Origin: Symbiodinium natans
Lineage: Eukaryota > Sar > Dinophyceae > Suessiales > Symbiodiniaceae
Assembly (NCBI GenBank): GCA_905221605.1
Contig: CAJNDS010002459.1
Coordinates: 52,501 to 114,500, forward strand
Direction: 5' to 3'
Length of the DNA: 62,000 bases
The notes under the pieces were generated by a model that was not told the origin of the DNA, made no database searches, and saw only the letters and a list, made by a program, of their open reading frames with translations. The position numbers and the translations under genes were made by a program. Below are positions 37,680 to 49,052 of this stretch, one piece after another (positions within the stretch are counted from its first letter, which is position 1; every line of letters begins with the position of its first letter).

Positions 37680-39350
37680 ATGGGCAGAGCCTCGCATGAG
37701 TGCGACATTTCCCTGCGATGCGACACATTCATGATGGGGATTAGTTGGGATAGGCGGTGTGCGATGTCGAGGCGACGCGAGAGATTCACAGCAGTATGCA
37801 TGCATTGGCCAGGCGAGGCTGGCCTTTCTAAAAACCGGATTTCTAGCGTGAGGAGAAGTAGCCGATCTGGCGACTACTGTCACTCTCTTGTTGCCCTGGT
37901 TCGGCCACACACACATTCCTCCCTATCCTCTTCCCCTCATTTCTGGGCGAATTAACTTTCTGCCGCCTTCTTGAACCCAGGTTTGCAACCCCAACCCTCC
38001 CCGTACACATCCCACTTTATGGCTCACACGCACGGCAGCGGCGAAAGGCACAACAGAATCTCAAGTCTGTCTCCAGTGTGCAACTATTTGGGGTGTCTTC
38101 CGCTTTTGCATTCTTCCGTGGTCAACACAAGGCCAAACGATCAAAATGACAACTGACCATGAAGCTCAGCTCAGAAAACGGTTGAGCTATCCTTATCTTA
38201 CTGACTCGGACTCACGGAAATGACATGTGCGGAAATGAGTCTTTCAAAATCTGTGGCAACGGCCCTGCCTCGTCACAGAGATCCTGCATCATGTGGTGCA
38301 GGAGGTGGCTCCCCAGACCGCGCCGCTGCACGGCCTAAACCAGACTCATTTGCAAACGTGCAAAGGTGGTGTGAAACGTGGGGAATCTTCATGCGCATGC
38401 ATCCCTGGTAGAGTAGACCATGACTTCAGGACGTAGACCTGTGAGCCACACGCCACAGAGGAATGCTAGCGATCTGAGACAGAGGCGGGATGGACGCAGA
38501 GCCGCATTACCTCAAAACATTCTGGACATCTACCAGGCGGGCTTAACATGCTCGGCATCCTCACGTCCTCGCGCAAACTGAGATGAAGGCTCGCGCGAAA
38601 CGATAGCCAGCTGCCTCGTGAAAGCCAGCCTGCGGGAGGAAGATGAAAGGCATTTCCTCTGCCTAGGCTGAGAGGCCTGACAGCAACCCCACCTCGGAGG
38701 TAAGGGTCTGTGCCATCAGCTGAGGAGGCATCTTCATCTGTCGAAGGTAGACTGCCTCAGGGTCCAACCCATTCATGTGGCATCATGTAGCCTCATGACG
38801 CTGCATAGTTGCCTGTAGCGGGGCAACTAAGCGGCATGCTTTGGCAGTACGCGCGTCCAGGATAGGCTCCTCGATGCCAACGATGCCCAGTCCGACCACA
38901 TGAGAGTTGTGGCGCAGGACGTACCAACCTGAGAAGCACAAAGCTGATAAAGCATTGGAGTCGGATGATTTCGCTGGTGAACCCTGATTCAGCATGATTC
39001 AACTTAGATGGATTCCTTGCAGCTGCTGGGTGGGACCAAGACCAAGACGCAGACGAACGGTCTGGCTAGCAACCCAAAGTAAAGAAACCAAAAACCGAGG
39101 AAAAATCAAAACGCGCCAGCCCAAATCACCCAAATCCATCCAGATTGCGAACATTCGGCGTCTCGAGGAAGCAACGCAAGTCGGACGGCTTCGTCCTGAG
39201 ATGCCAAGAAAACCGAAAAAAGCTCTGAGGGCGGATGCAGGCAGGCAAAGCTGTGCAATGGTTTTCGCTGGTCTCCCACAATGACTCGGAGCTGCGCTTG
39301 TAGTGGCTACAGCGGAGCAATCCAAAAAGCTTTTCCAGTTCGCCGGCATT
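37680..39350. other. No gene seen
   Basis: Only short frames without recognisable domains. No repeat worth naming. Confidence 0.4.
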
Positions 39351-39354
39351 CACC

Positions 39355-39504
39355 TGCAAACTCCAAGGACAGCAGGGCCCACTTTGCTGCGTTCAGAAGT
39401 TGCAGAGCGATGCCGTCGACCACCAACGCCTCGGCAGACAAGTCCTCCAACTGCCCGAAGGAAACCGTCTCCGACGAGGCTCCTCTCAAGTCAAAGATGT
39501 GCAC
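39355..39504 (-). CDS. Exon-like segment, unknown protein
   Basis: Minus strand: the reading DLRGASSETVSFGQLEDLSA, EALVVDGIALQLLNAAKWAL and LSLEFAG runs up to a TTTGCAG-GTGAATG boundary that could be a 5' splice site. The helical Leu/Ala pattern supports coding. No family is recognised. Confidence 0.3.
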
Positions 39505-39539
39505 GGGAAAGTGTCGATTTTGGACTGCTGGATGCTAGC

Positions 39540-42205
39540 CATGCTGAGTATCACAAGAAGAGTCTAGCATTGACCATAACAGTATGGTACATACAAACAG
39601 CATGAGCATGTTTGACACCTGGTCACCCCCCAAAGCCTGCGACTTGAGAAGCGGAGGCTGGCTCGGCCTTATCTTAGACAGAGGATGTGACACGTGGTCA
39701 GTGCAGTCATGCAGTCGTCCATAGCCTCATTACAGCAGTCAAAGCAGGCCATCTTATTCGCTTGATGGGCATGATCCATCCACTCGACTGTACACGTGGG
39801 AGAAGACACAATGTCTTGAAGCTACAGCATGATAAGCAAACGTGTAACTCAACAACTGCAGAAGCACCGATTGGAGACTTGCGCATCTCCACCCAAACGC
39901 CGCTCCCTTCGGGAGGTTTCGGCCCTGCCCGAGAACATAAGGACCGAACTACATTGCAGCCAGGAGCTACACAGGCTGCCAATGGTCACGAAACTGCCCT
40001 CCTGCTTGTGCGGAGGTGTGTCCCGGCCACAGTTTTCCTTTGCACACCCGGGTCGAGAGAATAGCTGTGGGTCTTCGCGCCCCAAAAAAAATGTGAGAGC
40101 AACTGTGCGGCTGCTCCAGGGAGCCCAGGCCATGTCTTTTGCATTCATGTCAGCGCTACGGCGCTACGCCATCAACTCAGAGGTTTTTTCTACATGGCGG
40201 CCGGTCCCCCATAGCTGCTTGTCGGAAGCAGCACGGCGTGCTTAAGCGCTTAAGCAGAAGAGAAGCCAGGCCCTCCTTCGGAGTCGCTGGCTTCACCGTA
40301 AACGTCGATTAGACACGGTCGCGTCCATCAACCAGCGCGCACAGGACGCCAACGATGCTTGGACCCAACCTCTTCAAACAGGGAGAGAGAACAATAGGAG
40401 GGAGGGGGGGGAGGGGAGGGGGGGGTGTTCAGAAAAAGACGCTTTTTTAAGTGTGAACAGAGCTGCCTCCGAATGACCTTCTGAATGAAGACCTGAAAGA
40501 AGCGGAGCGTGAGTCCTGGGATGGACCATATTGCACCCTCTGTTTCCTCAAGTCTCCTCTTGAGCCCAATGCAGTTGAGCAGAAGCACTTGGGCCCGCGG
40601 CCCTTGGCAGAATGGTCACCCATGTCACCTGGCCATCTGAACTAGGCATTCTGCGCCGGCAAATCTCGAGACCCGAAAACTCTCAAAAACTCCAGAATTC
40701 TATGGTCCATCCCCTAAACCCTAAACCCTAAAACCATGATTATGAATTGTATGACCGCGTCACACTGCAGCTGCTGGGTGTCGTCATAGATATTCTCAAG
40801 CTCGCCTGCGGCTACACTCGCCGGTGAAACTAGCTCCGACTCTTCCTTGAATGACTCAACGGGTTTAGGGTTTAGTGTATGTTCAGAATATATCCGAACA
40901 TTGCCGAACACAAGTGCCTGTGAAGCGGTGGAAAGTCTTGCGCACTTCTGGCAGAAGCTCCCTCAAGTCCTGCCGAGTCCCCATTGCCACTTATCAAAGT
41001 CTGATGTGCTGATGTGGTTCCTCTGCGAATTCGCGCAAGTCCGAGAACCGAAGGAAAGTTCGCTGGCCGCGGTGGTTGCCTGAAGAGTATGCCTCGATCC
41101 GAGAGTGGCATGCGTCCCAGACGGACAAACTCCACTGTAGCTTCACTTCCCAGCGCCTCGAAAACTTCTGAGATGAGCGACACCTACCAGAAGTCGCGAT
41201 TGAGATTGCAGAACTTGGAAGCTGCCTTCCCCTGTCCTCTCTTCCTCAGCGCAGCTTTTACCTAGCGGACACCTGGCTACTGCTTAAAGACCTGTGCCAT
41301 GCATTCCGGGCCCCTTTCGGGCCCCGGGAACAACACGCCCCCACGCGTTAGCAGGGTACTCGTACCTCAACAACGGTACTTTTCAGGGAAGTGTAGAGCA
41401 CCGGCCAGGTCTTGTGAAGACTCGCCTGGGAGTCCCTCTCTCGCGCTGGTGGGTCGAAGTCCTCTTCGGCAGCGTGGCTCTCATGGCCTGCCTGGCTTGC
41501 TTGTGCCATAGGATCAAGTGCACAGGTGGGCACTAACAGTAAGCAGCTGCCACGACCTACCTCCGGATCATGCACTCGAGTCTCACCGCCGGATGCTTCC
41601 TTGCAGGACTTGTCGCAAGAGGCTCGGATCTTGACCATGCTACTTTCTTGCTGGCTGCCACGCTGGCATGATAGGCCGCCCCTGTCCTTGTCCGGATTGG
41701 GTATGGGGCCGGCGGGGCCTTTGGAAGACCTGCAAACTGGAACGCCGGCAGTCTTTGGCTTCTTCGAAGGCTTACACACACAGACACACACAGGGTAATC
41801 AACTCCCGGCTCCCGCAGCCTTGCATCCTCAACATCTCCCAGATGTGGGATTTCTGCTTTCGAGACAACCAGCGTCACTCCATCTGCTGACGACCTCCTC
41901 GCGGAATGCAATGCGATATGGGAAGCCAACATGTGTGCACCGGCTCAAGAGCCAGTGTCGTGACGTTTCGTGGCTGCCTCGCGAAGCGCAAGCCCGCTTC
42001 GGTGGCCAGTTCTTCCAGCGCCTTGCGAAAATGCCGGTTATCGACTTTTGAGCTCTCGAGTTCAGAGTAACATATCTGCAGGAAGCGAAGTGCCCCGCCG
42101 CAAGCTGCATAGCCGTGAGCCCTGGTCCGAATGTCAGCTTCTCCTCCGGCTCCTTGAGAGCCTGACAAAAACCAGCAAAAGGGCTACAAAGGGCATTTCC
42201 CAAGA
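39540..42205. other. Intergenic or intron-rich region, no recognised gene
   Basis: A short CCCTAAA block lies at 40711-40735. Minus-strand frames at about 41920-42165 (such as SELESSKVDNRHFRKALEEL) look partly protein-like but have no secure boundaries. Confidence 0.35.
40711..40735 (-). repeat. Interstitial telomere-like repeat (CCCTAAA)
   Basis: Three units of CCCTAAA. Confidence 0.75.
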
Positions 42206-42275
42206 TGGGGGGTACCCCTTTTGTACCCCGAATAGTATAGAATCCCCTCAAAGGGATTCCCAAAAAAACACCCCC
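42206..42275 (+). repeat. Short dispersed repeat, copy a
   Basis: About 70 bases, GGGGGTACC...CTTTT.TACCCC...GAATCCCCT..AAAGGGA......CACCCC, matching 43738-43807 in the opposite orientation at roughly three quarters of positions. G-run/C-run pairs give it internal hairpins. No coding. Confidence 0.55.
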
Positions 42276-43009
42276 CCCATTTTCGGAAAACCCTACAAAG
42301 GGCTACTTTGATTGAAGCACAGGTGGGTGCTTCCACTCCCACGCCTTGAATCTGGCACGAGCAGCGTCGAGGAACTCTCGCAGATTTGCCACCCTCAGCA
42401 ATCTTGCTCGACCTGCGGGATGCGGGATGCGCAGAGCAAAAGCAGCACCAGTGATCAGCGCTCTGATGATTCGTGCTGTGGCGGCCTTGTGTTTGAGTCG
42501 TCAACCCTAGCGCTGCTGAAGTCTCGTGCACAACCTTCCTCTCCTGGCATACATCTGCGCACTTGGGCACGGCTTGAATCTTAGTTACGACATGCAAACC
42601 TCTGTCCATGTAGTCCAGTCCAGCATGGTCAGGCATTGCGTTTGCGATGCTGGTCTTTCCCTACCTCTCCTGCCCCTCTAGCATTGCCCCCTTCCCCCAC
42701 CCTTCGGGAGGGGTCGAGTTGTGCGCTCTTTTCGTGCGCTCTTTAACTTGGGCCCAGAGTACGCTCTCGCTTTTGGCCATGGTTTTAGCCGTTGCGCGCG
42801 TACAACGACAGAAAACACTACTGCTGGCATCTCTCTATGTCTCTCTAGGCCGTGGGGCAGGGGGGGGTGTCGGATTGTTCATGTATAGGGATGTGCGTGT
42901 AGTTTCTTTGGTTGAGTAGTTCCCGAGCATTAACAGCAGGCTCCAAATTCCCTGCACACAGGCGCCATCCAAAGTTCCCTAAACTCTAGATGCCTTAAAA
43001 CAACCCTTT

Positions 43010-43105
43010 AAACCCTCCCTAAAGCCTAAACTCTAAACCCTGAATCCAAAACCCCAAAACCCCAAGACCCCAAAACCCTAAAACCCTAAACCCTAAACCC
43101 TGAGG
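43010..43105 (-). repeat. Interstitial telomere-like repeat (degenerate CCCTAAA)
   Basis: About twelve units on the plus strand; CCCCAAAA and CCCTAAAA variants dominate the middle. Confidence 0.8.
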
Positions 43106-43737
43106 GATCCTCTTCCGAAAGAGTTGTGCCGAAGTCCACGACCTGGCAGCCAAATCACCCGTCAGCTCAGCTCGCGCTGCCGCGCATTCTCTCCGGGCGC
43201 CCCACCGCTCCGTCATGGAGGTGCAGAAGCTGATCATGGACCTTTCGGGTTGGAGGCCCCTTCCTCCACTCCAAGGTCCCACGATTGCGGGCAAGAAGAG
43301 TGGCCGCAGAGATTTCACAGAAGGCACCTGCGCCTTGAACTGCTGCAGGTTGCAGACCTACCCCCCCCCCCCCCGCTCCATTTTTGACCAAAAAGCACGC
43401 CGAGAGCTGTCGTGAACAAAACGACTGTTAGATGACATCAGCCTGCAGCCCCGAGTTTGCGGTTCCGCTGACCTTGGTGAAAGAGTTTCCTGTGTGTTTG
43501 CTCTGTGCTTCTTGATCTCAGCCACTCCTGGAGTATGGTCCTGGGTCCCGAGGCAGACAAATCCATGTCCGATGCCATGGTGTACACCTTAAAGACGTTC
43601 TCAGCATCTATCAACACACTCCCCTAGAGGAGGAGTGCTGCAACACGTGATTCAACGCTTTTGAGGGGATGACCAGCTGTCGCTGCGCAGCAGTGAGCTT
43701 CTCCGACAACGTCTGCCAGGGCCCCAGGCGCCAACGT

Positions 43738-43807
43738 TTGGGGTGCCCTTTTGGTCCCTTTACAGGGGATTCTCTTCGATTTGGGGTATAAAAGCGGTAC
43801 CCCCTAC
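43738..43807 (-). repeat. Short dispersed repeat, copy b (inverted relative to copy a)
   Basis: The reverse complement aligns with 42206-42275. A GGGGTATAAAAG sequence on the plus strand resembles a TATA box but corresponds to the variable CTTTTGTACCCC part of copy a, so it is probably not one. Confidence 0.55.
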
Positions 43808-43900
43808 ATTGCCAACACAAGCCTCGGTTGCGGTGAGAACTTGGCTTGGCCCCCCCGCCTTTGTCTCTCCGGGCCCGATGTCCTGCAGGATCCTGCCACA

Positions 43901-43954
43901 GGGTTTAGGGTTTAGGGTTTAGGGTTTAGGGTTTAGGGTTTAGGGTTTAGGGGT
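43901..43954 (+). repeat. Interstitial telomere-like repeat (TTTAGGG)
   Basis: Seven perfect tandem TTTAGGG units. Confidence 0.9.
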
Positions 43955-43959
43955 CCAAG

Positions 43960-44462
43960 AGCCAAGAGCAGGTCCCCAAGCATTCAGATGTGTCGAGGAT
44001 GTCGGGGTCGATTCAGAGTTGCATATGTTGCGTGTCGATCGACGCAAACTTATCCTTTGTTTCGCAGCTGCCTTCGGAGGTTCTCTGCAAAGTCCCCCAG
44101 GTCGTAAGCGACAAGCCGTCGTTCACCAGCAAAGCCCTGCGCACGACTTCGCACATCTTCAGACTGCAGCTCTGGGCTCCCATGCGCCATATGCCATCAC
44201 ACGCCCTGCATATGCTCTGCACTGCGCGCCTCTGACAGAGTCGTGAGCTCTTGCTCCGCAGCAAGTGCATGCACGACCTTTGCACTGGACAAATGTATTG
44301 AACCGCGTATTGAACCCTGTAGTGAAGCAGATATTGAATATCTGCTTCCTGGCACGGCTTTGGCCGTGGCAAAGCGCTGCGTCCGCGTCAAGTCCTTCGG
44401 GAACTCGAGATGCCCGTGAGTGCCCTGGCGAACAGCGGCAAGCCCAAGGGATATTTAAAGTA
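43960..44462. other. No recognised gene between two TTTAGGG blocks
   Basis: Overlapping 70-120 codon frames on both strands, none with a recognisable domain. Confidence 0.35.
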
Positions 44463-44549
44463 AAGGGTTTAGGGTTTAGGGTTTAGGGTTTAATTAAGGG
44501 TTTAGGGTTTAGGGTTTGGGGTTTAGGGTTTAGGGTTTAGGGTTTAGGG
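44463..44549 (+). repeat. Interstitial telomere-like repeat (TTTAGGG)
   Basis: About eleven TTTAGGG units interrupted by TTTAATTAAGGG and a TTTGGGG variant. Confidence 0.9.
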
Positions 44550-44691
44550 CAGCACAACCCTTCTGAAGAGTCGCAAGCCTTGAGCTTCTTGAGCTGATCG
44601 CCGGCTTCGTTGGCGAAATTGTGGAGGTTGCACACCTGATAGCAACGGGTCGACTCGAGGCAGGAAAGCCAGTGCTTGGACAATCAATACG

Positions 44692-44875
44692 TATATATAT
44701 ATATACACACACACACGCATAGCCACCTTCTCAATCAGAAACCTATATGTATGCATGTATGTATGATCATTTCTCTAAATCAGTGTCCTTTTTGGGGTGA
44801 CTGTTCTAAGGCGGCCCCTAACAATATTTAGGGTTCCCCAAACCCATCATTTTGAGAGCTGACCGTATATGTATA

Positions 44876-44905
<30 letters not shown>
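44692..44905. repeat. Inverted pair of TA/CA and TG/TA microsatellites
   Basis: TATATATATATA followed by CACACACACAC at about 44692-44717 is mirrored by GTGTGTGTGTGTG followed by TATATATATATA at about 44878-44905. The two arms are reverse complements about 160 bases apart. Confidence 0.7.
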
Positions 44906-44906
<1 letters not shown>

Positions 44907-45523
44907 AGGATACTCCTCCCCCCCCCCCCTGGCCCCTCCTCCCCACCCTCAGAGTACTTGCGGTCCAACGTATGACCCTTTCTTGGGTCCGCGCTTTCTT
45001 CTTAGCAAGGTCAGGAACCACATTAAGAGTACCATGTGACTTCCCTCAGATTTCCCCAGCAGTGCTTGCACTATGTTCTTATGATACAGAGAAACTAAGT
45101 GGATGGGGACTTCCCACCAGTGGGCCGGGCCCTCCCCTCGTCGACCCGAGGCCGAAACGACTATGGCGGCACTGTCTCCACCGAGGGCCGAGGTATTCAG
45201 CGCCATGGTGTTGGAGTGGCCAATTCTGGCCTCTCAAAAGCATAGCCTTAAACCCTCAACTGAACAAGGAGGGCTGAGGGCGAAATCGCACTTTGGAGAG
45301 GGCTGAGGTTCTTGATTCGGGTGCAGTTCTAAATTTAAAATGGGGAATTTTCATTACAGACCCTCCTGGAAAAATATGAAGGACCTCAAGGGATCTAATG
45401 TAGAACCACCCCCACCCTTCGAACCGAGAACAGGCCTTCGATTTGGACATGGTATCGCTCTCCTAAGTCACAGGGTCGTTCATTGGTCTCGAAGTGGCAG
45501 CAAGCAATAACAATCATGTGCAC

Positions 45524-46819
45524 CTACACCAGAGAGATCACCGAATTGCCACTGCGGCGCGTTGGACAGGACCCACAAGCCCATCTCATCGGCAACCTCC
45601 TTGCGCAAGCTTGGTGTTGTTTGCGCGCACACACACACACGGCGCTTGGAATCCACAGCAGCCCGGCCTCAACGATGTCACACTTCTCTTCCGGAAGCAG
45701 AAGCCCCGGAACCTGTAGTGCTGCGGGCGACAGGACCTTTTGCCTTGAAAGCTCATCGGTCTGCCACTTGGTGAAGGTGTCGCTGGCAAAAGTCAGCGCA
45801 TCACCAGGACCCAGGGCATTAAGGGCTTGTCGCGCTCTCTTGCGGAAAAGCTCCTCCTCTTGCGCAAGGGCATCCCCAGCAGAATTGTCCGCAGGGGGCA
45901 CGAGATTAGAAGCAATAGCTGCAGAGGGTCTCCTCCCACCTCGCTTGGGTTTCTCAGGCTTTTCAGGAGGGGGGCGTTCTGCTTCCAGCTTGCTCGCACG
46001 CCGCTTCACCCGCTCGGCAATGGTGCCCTGCTCTTTTGCAGCCTTTTCGAGGAGCTCGGCCAACCTGCCTTCCTCAAGAGCTTCAAAGAACCTCGTCCAT
46101 TCCTTCCTGGAAACAAAACCATTTTGCGGATTCCCATCCATCATGTTAAAGACCTGAGAAGGCTTCATCCCTGTCAGGGTTTCCAGGTTGATCCTAAGGA
46201 GAATCATGCCTGTGGCCCATGCCACATGACTGAACTTGCCCTTTCGGTGGGTGTCAAACCAGTCGAAGGCACGCTTCAGCGATCCATGCTTGACCATCAA
46301 GATGTAGGCAAGCGCGTCGATACCAGCTAAGTTCAGCCTCTTCAAGTCCTGATTCAGCTCATCTTGTTGGAGAACTGCTTCCGCATCGGTGCTGTCGAGC
46401 GTGTGCAGATCCAGCTCGGATGCTGGGGTTGTTAGGGCCTCCAGTAGGCTTTCAGGGACACGCACTGCGTCAGCCTCATGCATTGGCGGCTGCGTGGTGG
46501 CCCCAAAAGGCAGCACCTCCTCCTCCTCCTCTTCCTTCTCTTCCTCGTGCACTTCTTCAGGCTTCCCCGCTGCGTGCAAGACCGTTTGATCAGTCTGCAG
46601 CTCTGTTGCAGGCATCTCGACCTCGCTGTCGCAGGGTACCTGCCAGAGATGGCGGGAGCCCGAGCAAGTAACCAAATAAAGGGAGACACCACGTGTGTTT
46701 GCTTCATATCCGACCTCGTATCGACCGATAGGATCGTAAGAAACCTGAAGCCCCCGCAAGATGCCCATGGTGAGACTGCTCTCGGCCCCACTGATGCTCA
46801 CTATGGTTACTCTGATCAT
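45524..46819 (-). CDS. EF-hand-like protein with acidic and basic linkers
   Basis: Up to 431 codons from the ATG at 46819. Residues 88-101 are almost all Glu. The core (about 140-255) is helical with a degenerate EF-hand loop (FDTHRKGKFS, from 189) and a second EF-hand-like loop, DGNPQNGFVSRKEW (228-241), one residue longer than canonical. A basic Pro/Lys-rich linker (PPPEKPEKPKRGGRRP) and an EEELFRKRARQALNAL helix follow. The last 45 residues read like intron: AGAAGTGTGACATC near 45677 is a possible 5' splice site. The first 60 residues may also be intronic (CTCTGGCAG-GTACC). Likely a calcium-responsive cytosolic scaffold or sensor; the partner is unknown. It lies 460 bases downstream of the transporter gene on the same strand. 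Confidence 0.6.
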   Translation of the reverse strand: MIRVTIVSISGAESSLTMGILRGLQVSYDPIGRYEVGYEANTRGVSLYLVTCSGSRHLWQVPCDSEVEMPATELQTDQTVLHAAGKPEEVHEEEKEEEEEEVLPFGATTQPPMHEADAVRVPESLLEALTTPASELDLHTLDSTDAEAVLQQDELNQDLKRLNLAGIDALAYILMVKHGSLKRAFDWFDTHRKGKFSHVAWATGMILLRINLETLTGMKPSQVFNMMDGNPQNGFVSRKEWTRFFEALEEGRLAELLEKAAKEQGTIAERVKRRASKLEAERPPPEKPEKPKRGGRRPSAAIASNLVPPADNSAGDALAQEEELFRKRARQALNALGPGDALTFASDTFTKWQTDELSRQKVLSPAALQVPGLLLPEEKCDIVEAGLLWIPSAVCVCARKQHQACARRLPMRWACGSCPTRRSGNSVISLV

Positions 46820-47277
46820 GATGGGGGATGGTGATGTGCAGATGATGATACTCTGCGTATCAGCAGTGCTTGCACGACTGCACAGTCAACTCTGGGCATG
46901 TGATGTTCGTACAAAACCTTTGCAACTTCAAGGTCTCCTCGGTTCAGAAACCAAGTCTACAGAATTCTTGTCGAAAGGAGGACAGAATCGGATGTAAACA
47001 CCCTGTAGACTGTCGAGCTAAAGACTGAGAGTAGCTTTGCGTGTCCCTGGATCACGGTGAACATAATAGCATCGTTGCGTGGAGACATGAACCACGCTTG
47101 TTTTCGCCTCCGAAGCTGCTCTGAATCTAGGCATATTTATGAAGACGTCACGTTCTGCCCATAGTTTGGACAGTGCAGGCGAAAACCGTGCTCAGAGCTT
47201 TCGTATCGTGCAAGAGCCTATGTACAAGTCGACGCGGCGAAGGCGGCCATTTTTCTGCCACCTGCCCACATCAGCAA

Positions 47278-48591
47278 CTAGCACGCTTTGGAGTTGTCCT
47301 CATTCAAAGGCAAGTTCTCATCTTCATTTGCCCGGCAATGCTTGAAGTTTTCGGGGTCATCTTCTGCAATCGGCTCTTCTGTTCTGCAGCCTATGGGAAC
47401 CCCCTCAATACCCACACTGTCCACGGAGTGCGCTGTGTGCTCCGCTCGCTGCCACAGCGGGCACTGCAGGAGCAGCACGCACAGCACCAGAGCAAGTGCT
47501 GTGAGGACGAAGGGGAGGCGTCCCTCTGAAAGCAAGAATCCACTGAAGCCAAGCGTGGGATGGGGATCCTCCCTAGTGGAGATGGTCCAGAGAGCTGGGC
47601 CCAGCAAGCTTCCGGCAACTCCACCTGCTGCTTGTGCCGAGTTCAGAAATCCCATGGCCCAGCCCTGTGCATCGGCTGGGACACACAGGGAAGCAGCGAC
47701 TTCGAGTCCGGAGGCCAAGACACCAACGAACACCAGCGACGGCACACCCAGGATAACATGTAGCATCTCGGGTCCCAACGATGACTCTCTGGCGCCGACA
47801 CCGAAGCCAGTCAGGGTGAGGAGGGAGAGCCACGCCAGGCCTTGCAGCACCCTCCGCTGCGGGACCCTCTGCGTCCAACTCGGGTACATGGCCAGGGCGA
47901 TGCTGAACATCAAAGTGTTTATTGAGGACAGCAAAGAAAAGGATCTGGCCTCCCAACCAAAATGAAACTTAATGTAAATAGGCCACAACGTCCGGCAAGC
48001 GGACTGGCAACAGGAGGCGATACCCAAAGTAATAGCGGCCACAAGGAAGTCAACGCTGCATCGAGCACTCCCGGCTGCCTGCTCCAGCTGCCTCTGCTTT
48101 GGAGAATGGAACTGCGTGCCCTTGGCGCAGCCGGCCATGAGAATCAGAATCCCGATCCAGCAGAAGAGCGCGCAGGTTCCTACCTCGGCCCTGTAGCGCA
48201 GGAGCTTGTCCTGAAACCCAACGAGTTGCAAGCCTGAGTCCAGCACAGGATACAAGAAGCTTCCTAAGGTCAGCAGTGTCATCTGAGCACGCAGTCCCAC
48301 GACAAGGAGTGCGCGTTTGCTGTGCGGAAGCTCGGAAGCAATGAAGCCCTTGACCATGCTCCACTGGCAGCTACCACCAACACCCATGAAGATCTGAGCA
48401 GCAATCAAGTGGAGTGGTGCGCTAGCAATGGCTCGGATAAGGCAGCCGAACCCGCAGGACAGTGCAGATAAGAGAAAGGGCTTCAGCACCCCACGCGAGT
48501 CCACCATCCAGCCGTAGACAGGTGAAAGGATCATGCTGGCAGTTCCCATAAAGAAGCTGAGGTAGCCAATATCCATCACTGTTGCTCCCAG
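47278..48591 (-). CDS. Major facilitator superfamily transporter (large terminal exon)
   Basis: The minus-strand frame starts just after a strong acceptor (TTCTTTTTCTTGCAG at 48606-48592) and runs 438 codons to a TAG. It begins in the second membrane helix: DIGYLSFFMGTASMILSPVY is followed by GWMVDSRGVLKP, the MFS motif A loop (G-x-x-x-D-x-x-G). About ten further hydrophobic segments follow, with a central polar loop (KGTQFHSPKQRQLEQ) between the two halves and a hydrophilic acidic C-tail. The first helix must lie in an upstream exon that I did not find; the intron contains CCCTAAA repeats. Substrate is not predictable. No intron interrupts the 1.3 kb. Plasma or organelle membrane is expected. 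Confidence 0.8.
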   Translation of the reverse strand: MGATVMDIGYLSFFMGTASMILSPVYGWMVDSRGVLKPFLLSALSCGFGCLIRAIASAPLHLIAAQIFMGVGGSCQWSMVKGFIASELPHSKRALLVVGLRAQMTLLTLGSFLYPVLDSGLQLVGFQDKLLRYRAEVGTCALFCWIGILILMAGCAKGTQFHSPKQRQLEQAAGSARCSVDFLVAAITLGIASCCQSACRTLWPIYIKFHFGWEARSFSLLSSINTLMFSIALAMYPSWTQRVPQRRVLQGLAWLSLLTLTGFGVGARESSLGPEMLHVILGVPSLVFVGVLASGLEVAASLCVPADAQGWAMGFLNSAQAAGGVAGSLLGPALWTISTREDPHPTLGFSGFLLSEGRLPFVLTALALVLCVLLLQCPLWQRAEHTAHSVDSVGIEGVPIGCRTEEPIAEDDPENFKHCRANEDENLPLNEDNSKAC

Positions 48592-48636
48592 CTGCAAGAA
48601 AAAGAAGGTGATGACCTGGGTCTCAAAACCAGGCGC

Positions 48637-48676
48637 AAAACCCTAAACCCTAAACCCTAAACCCTAAACCCTAAAA
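48637..48676 (-). repeat. Interstitial telomere-like repeat (CCCTAAA), inside the transporter's upstream intron
   Basis: Five to six nearly perfect CCCTAAA units on the plus strand. Confidence 0.9.
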
Positions 48677-48811
48677 GATGCCAGCCGGCAACAACTCAGA
48701 ACTCAACTGCAGGCCAGCTTCCGGACGATGAATCGAGCTTCCAAAGTCTGACAGCCAGAGTGCCAGCATCAAGGTTCTGCAGGACTGACAAAGCAGCAAA
48801 GCACCAGCCCC

Positions 48812-48931
48812 TAAACCCTGTAAACCCTAAACCCTAAGCCCTAAACCCTAAACCCTAAACCCTAAATCCTAAACCCTAAACCCTGAACCCTAAACTCCCT
48901 AAACCCTAAACTCCCTAAACCCTAAACCTTA
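48812..48931 (-). repeat. Interstitial telomere-like repeat (CCCTAAA)
   Basis: About sixteen units, with CCCTAAACTC, CCTAAGC and CCTAAATC variants. Confidence 0.9.
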
Positions 48932-49052
48932 AGATTGCCCGATGAGCATTGCACAGCAAATTCCCACAACCCGTACGGTCCTGAATCTCGGCTCGGCCCA
49001 GAGGATTCCCAGAAGCTCTCCTTGGCAAAAGGTGCGGCTTCCACAGCATAGG

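Noticed and set aside
43780-43800. TATA box (GGGGTATAAAAG)
   Set aside because: It lies inside a dispersed repeat copy and has no gene downstream.
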